A stretch of DNA of 8,396 bases. Source: Candidatus Margulisiibacteriota bacterium. GTDB lineage: Bacteria; Margulisbacteria; Marinamargulisbacteria; DT-59. A program made the translations under genes and the position numbers. A model generated the notes under the pieces. It was not told where the DNA came from. It searched no databases and saw nothing but the letters and a program-made list of their open reading frames with translations. Shown here piece by piece: positions 7,286 to 8,396 of this stretch (position 1 is the first letter of the stretch; each line of letters begins with the position of its first letter). The stretch spans positions 1 to 8,396 of the forward strand of contig JABSQL010000238.1 of assembly GCA_013215865.1 (NCBI GenBank). Direction: 5' to 3'.

Positions 7286-7291
7286 TATTAT
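7286..7291 (+). promoter_or_regulatory. Possible -10 promoter element before the unknown 160-aa gene
   Basis: TATTAT differs from the TATAAT consensus at one base and lies in the AT-rich gap after the methyltransferase. The region 16-17 nt upstream (TTTCTA/TTCTAA) is a poor -35. Transcription would start near 7298, ahead of the ATG at 7322. It is plausible because the operon's overlapping junctions end here, but weak in sequence. Confidence 0.25.
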
Positions 7292-7321
7292 GTTTTTCTA
7301 ATGTACTATACTAAGTATGGA

Positions 7322-7804
7322 ATGTTAGAAATCATGGAATCTATTATTACATTTATTAAGCTAATTACAAGAATTTTCAAATCTATTAAAGAATCTATCT
7401 ATTTTAGAATTACCAATAAAATTCCTAAAAAGACTATTATTGTAGCCCCAAACCCCAATCCACATGATACTTGGTGGCATATGGGAAGCCAAGGAATTAA
7501 TGAACCCACTATGCAAATATCTGGAAGTTATCAGGTAACAAATATCACTGAGGATAACATTAACTTAAGCGCTGTTGAGATGAAGAAACCAAACGTTATG
7601 GGAAATATTATTGTCAAAGATTCTAAAAGTCATTATTATGGAAGTTATCCGATACCTTCAAAGTATCTCACTGATATAAGTTTTGATTTTTTGATAAAAC
7701 CACCCTTCAAAAAAACAGGAGAGTCTTTTAAGGCTGATGTAGCAATAATAGATCAATTTGGAAACGAACATTGGATTAAAGGCATTGTGTTTGTATATCC
7801 ATAA
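7322..7804 (+). CDS. Uncharacterised protein with amphipathic N-terminal helix and probable beta-rich domain
   Basis: I do not assign a function. The 160-aa product begins with a basic, Ile/Phe-rich amphipathic or membrane-surface stretch (about residues 1-32). There follows a Pro/Asn-rich hinge (A-P-N-P-N-P-H), then W-W-H-M-G near 51-55 and an alternating-strand region that reads like one beta-sandwich: Q-I-S-G-S-Y-Q-V-T-N, later Y-Y-G-S-Y-P-I-P, P-P-F-K-K-T-G-E, and the end I-D-Q-F-G-N-E-H-W-I-K-G. The dense Trp/His/Gly/Pro pattern suggests a conserved fold; I have the impression of having seen similar hypothetical proteins in other bacteria but cannot name a family. The frame is open from 7283, with possible starts at 7301, 7322 and 7334, none with a good ribosome site. 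Base composition is markedly AT-rich (11 of 60 bases are G/C at 7381-7440), unlike the transfer genes. It is not recognisable as an endonuclease partner of the methyltransferase. Confidence 0.7.
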   Translation: MLEIMESIITFIKLITRIFKSIKESIYFRITNKIPKKTIIVAPNPNPHDTWWHMGSQGINEPTMQISGSYQVTNITEDNINLSAVEMKKPNVMGNIIVKDSKSHYYGSYPIPSKYLTDISFDFLIKPPFKKTGESFKADVAIIDQFGNEHWIKGIVFVYP

Positions 7805-7828
7805 AAACGTTAGAGATGTTTTAAATTA

Positions 7829-8239
7829 ATGACTAAAGAATATTTAGAAACGCTTTCTGCATTTATTGAAAAAGTACAACCTGATAACCCTGAAAACATC
7901 CACCTCGAATGCAAGCACTTTTTTAGTGGCGCTGCCCTTTATGCTGAAGGTAGAATATGTATAACATTAACCCCTGTTGGTTTGGCTCTCAAACTTCCAG
8001 AAGAATCTGCAAATAAACTATTAAGAAATAAAGAGGCTACTCCACTCAGATATTTTCCAAAAAGCCCCATTAAGAATGGATATGTTTTGTTTCCTGGCGG
8101 TGTAGAAAATGAAGGTGAAACGTTACATAAATATGTTAAGGAAAGTATATCGCATGTCCTCACCTTATCAAAGCCAAAAAGGAAGAAGGTGAAAATTAGG
8201 GTAACTGTCCAGCCGGTACCTCTTGAATCACAAGGTTGA
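7829..8239 (+). CDS. Stand-alone TfoX/Sxy N-terminal domain protein
   Basis: This is a 136-aa protein that fits the TfoX N-terminal domain over residues 20-112. It shows H-L-E-C-K-H-F-F-S-G-A-A-L-Y-A-E-G-R-I (25-43, the family's variant of x-R-x-M-F-G-G-x-G-L-Y-x-D-G-R), A-L-K-L-P (53-57), P-L-R-Y-F (72-76), the G-Y-V-L-F-P motif (84-89) and a closing helix. TfoX/Sxy proteins activate natural competence genes with CRP in Haemophilus and Vibrio, but those carry a second, C-terminal domain of about 100 residues. That domain is absent here; instead a short basic tail K-P-K-R-K-K-V-K follows (115-122). Single-domain members are common and mostly uncharacterised, so I do not claim a competence role. 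The gene starts 24 nt after the preceding stop with no clear ribosome site, and its composition matches that AT-rich neighbour, so the two may be cotranscribed. Confidence 0.82.
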   Translation: MTKEYLETLSAFIEKVQPDNPENIHLECKHFFSGAALYAEGRICITLTPVGLALKLPEESANKLLRNKEATPLRYFPKSPIKNGYVLFPGGVENEGETLHKYVKESISHVLTLSKPKRKKVKIRVTVQPVPLESQG

Positions 8240-8264
8240 GCACAAAATATTTTTTTAATCTTCA

Positions 8265-8328
8265 CTGGTTTAATGCTTAATAACTTTTATTAAGCTCAAT
8301 CCTGTTATTTTATTTCTCAATAAACCAG
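8265..8328. repeat. Outer inverted repeat enclosing a hairpin
   Basis: CTGGTTTA (8265-8272) is the exact reverse complement of TAAACCAG (8321-8328). The arms enclose 48 nt that contain the perfect hairpin at 8275-8295, giving a nested, cruciform-like arrangement in the gene-free end of the window. Function is unknown: a recombination or protein-binding site, or a weak two-way transcription terminator, are all possible. Confidence 0.45.
8275..8295. repeat. Perfect 9-bp inverted repeat with 3-nt loop
   Basis: GCTTAATAA (8275-8283) and TTATTAAGC (8287-8295) are exact reverse complements around the loop CTT. The stem has only two G/C pairs (both at its base) and no following T-run on the plus strand, so a classical Rho-independent terminator is doubtful. 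It lies 35 nt after the TfoX-N stop codon. Confidence 0.55.
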
Positions 8329-8396
8329 ACCGGGTGGATAGTTACAAATTAGGGAGCCTCTTTACTAAACTCTCTCCCTCTTCAACGCCAAATACC

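Noticed and set aside
6284..7804. A restriction-modification pair made of the methyltransferase and the next gene
   Set aside because: The downstream protein shows no nuclease motif such as P-D-x(n)-E/D-x-K or H-N-H, is separated by a gap and differs in composition.
7804..7822. AT-rich hairpin between the two small genes (AAAACGT with ATGTTTT, one G-U pair)
   Set aside because: Seven pairs, mostly A-T, are easily found by chance in such AT-rich sequence; there is no T-run and no support for a regulatory role.
8218..8256. Possible Rho-independent terminator after the TfoX-N gene (CTTG/CAAG hairpin and a T-run)
   Set aside because: The stem is only four or five pairs and the seven T residues (8250-8256) begin about 14 nt beyond it, so the geometry is wrong.
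7939..8265. Minus-strand open frame of 108 codons opposite the TfoX-N gene
   Set aside because: It lies almost wholly antisense to a gene with clear family motifs, has no recognisable domain and no good ribosome site.

Overview
The window holds the distal part of a conjugative DNA-transfer operon of the P (Trb) family of type IV secretion systems, followed by two small AT-rich genes. TrbF/TrbG/TrbI homologues, a TraG/VirD4 coupling protein, a TraF pilin protease, a TraB nitrilase-fold protein and a stand-alone TfoX N-terminal domain all point to a member of the Pseudomonadota. I cannot name a genus. The element could be an integrative conjugative element or a plasmid: no integrase, replication gene, relaxase or origin of transfer is visible here.

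Region 1 (1-7249) is one tightly packed plus-strand transcription unit: 3' end of trbF, trbG, trbI, a small zinc-ribbon gene related to the C-terminal repeat of topoisomerase III, traG (virD4), traF, traB and a beta-class DNA methyltransferase. Junctions are short gaps or overlaps: 4 nt at trbG/trbI, zinc-ribbon/traG and traB/methyltransferase, and an overlap of 11 to 32 nt at traG/traF depending on the traF start. The promoter and the remaining trb genes (ATPases, pilin, TrbL and others) must lie upstream of base 1.

How region 1 should work: TrbF (inner membrane), TrbG (outer-membrane ring) and TrbI (spanning the periplasm) build the secretion channel. TraG is the ATPase that brings the relaxase-DNA substrate to it. 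TraF is expected to process the pilin and TraB is a membrane enzyme of unsettled role. The zinc ribbon may handle DNA during transfer, and the methyltransferase may protect element DNA from restriction in recipients. The last two roles are inference.

Region 2 (7250-8396) is visibly more AT-rich, has no overlapping junctions and lacks good ribosome binding sites. It contains an unrecognised 160-aa protein and a TfoX-N protein, then about 157 bases with no gene but with nested inverted repeats (8265-8328). It looks like cargo or the edge of the element. The most unusual points are the stand-alone topoisomerase-type zinc ribbon between the VirB10 and VirD4 homologues, and the methyltransferase coupled to traB by a 4-nt overlap.
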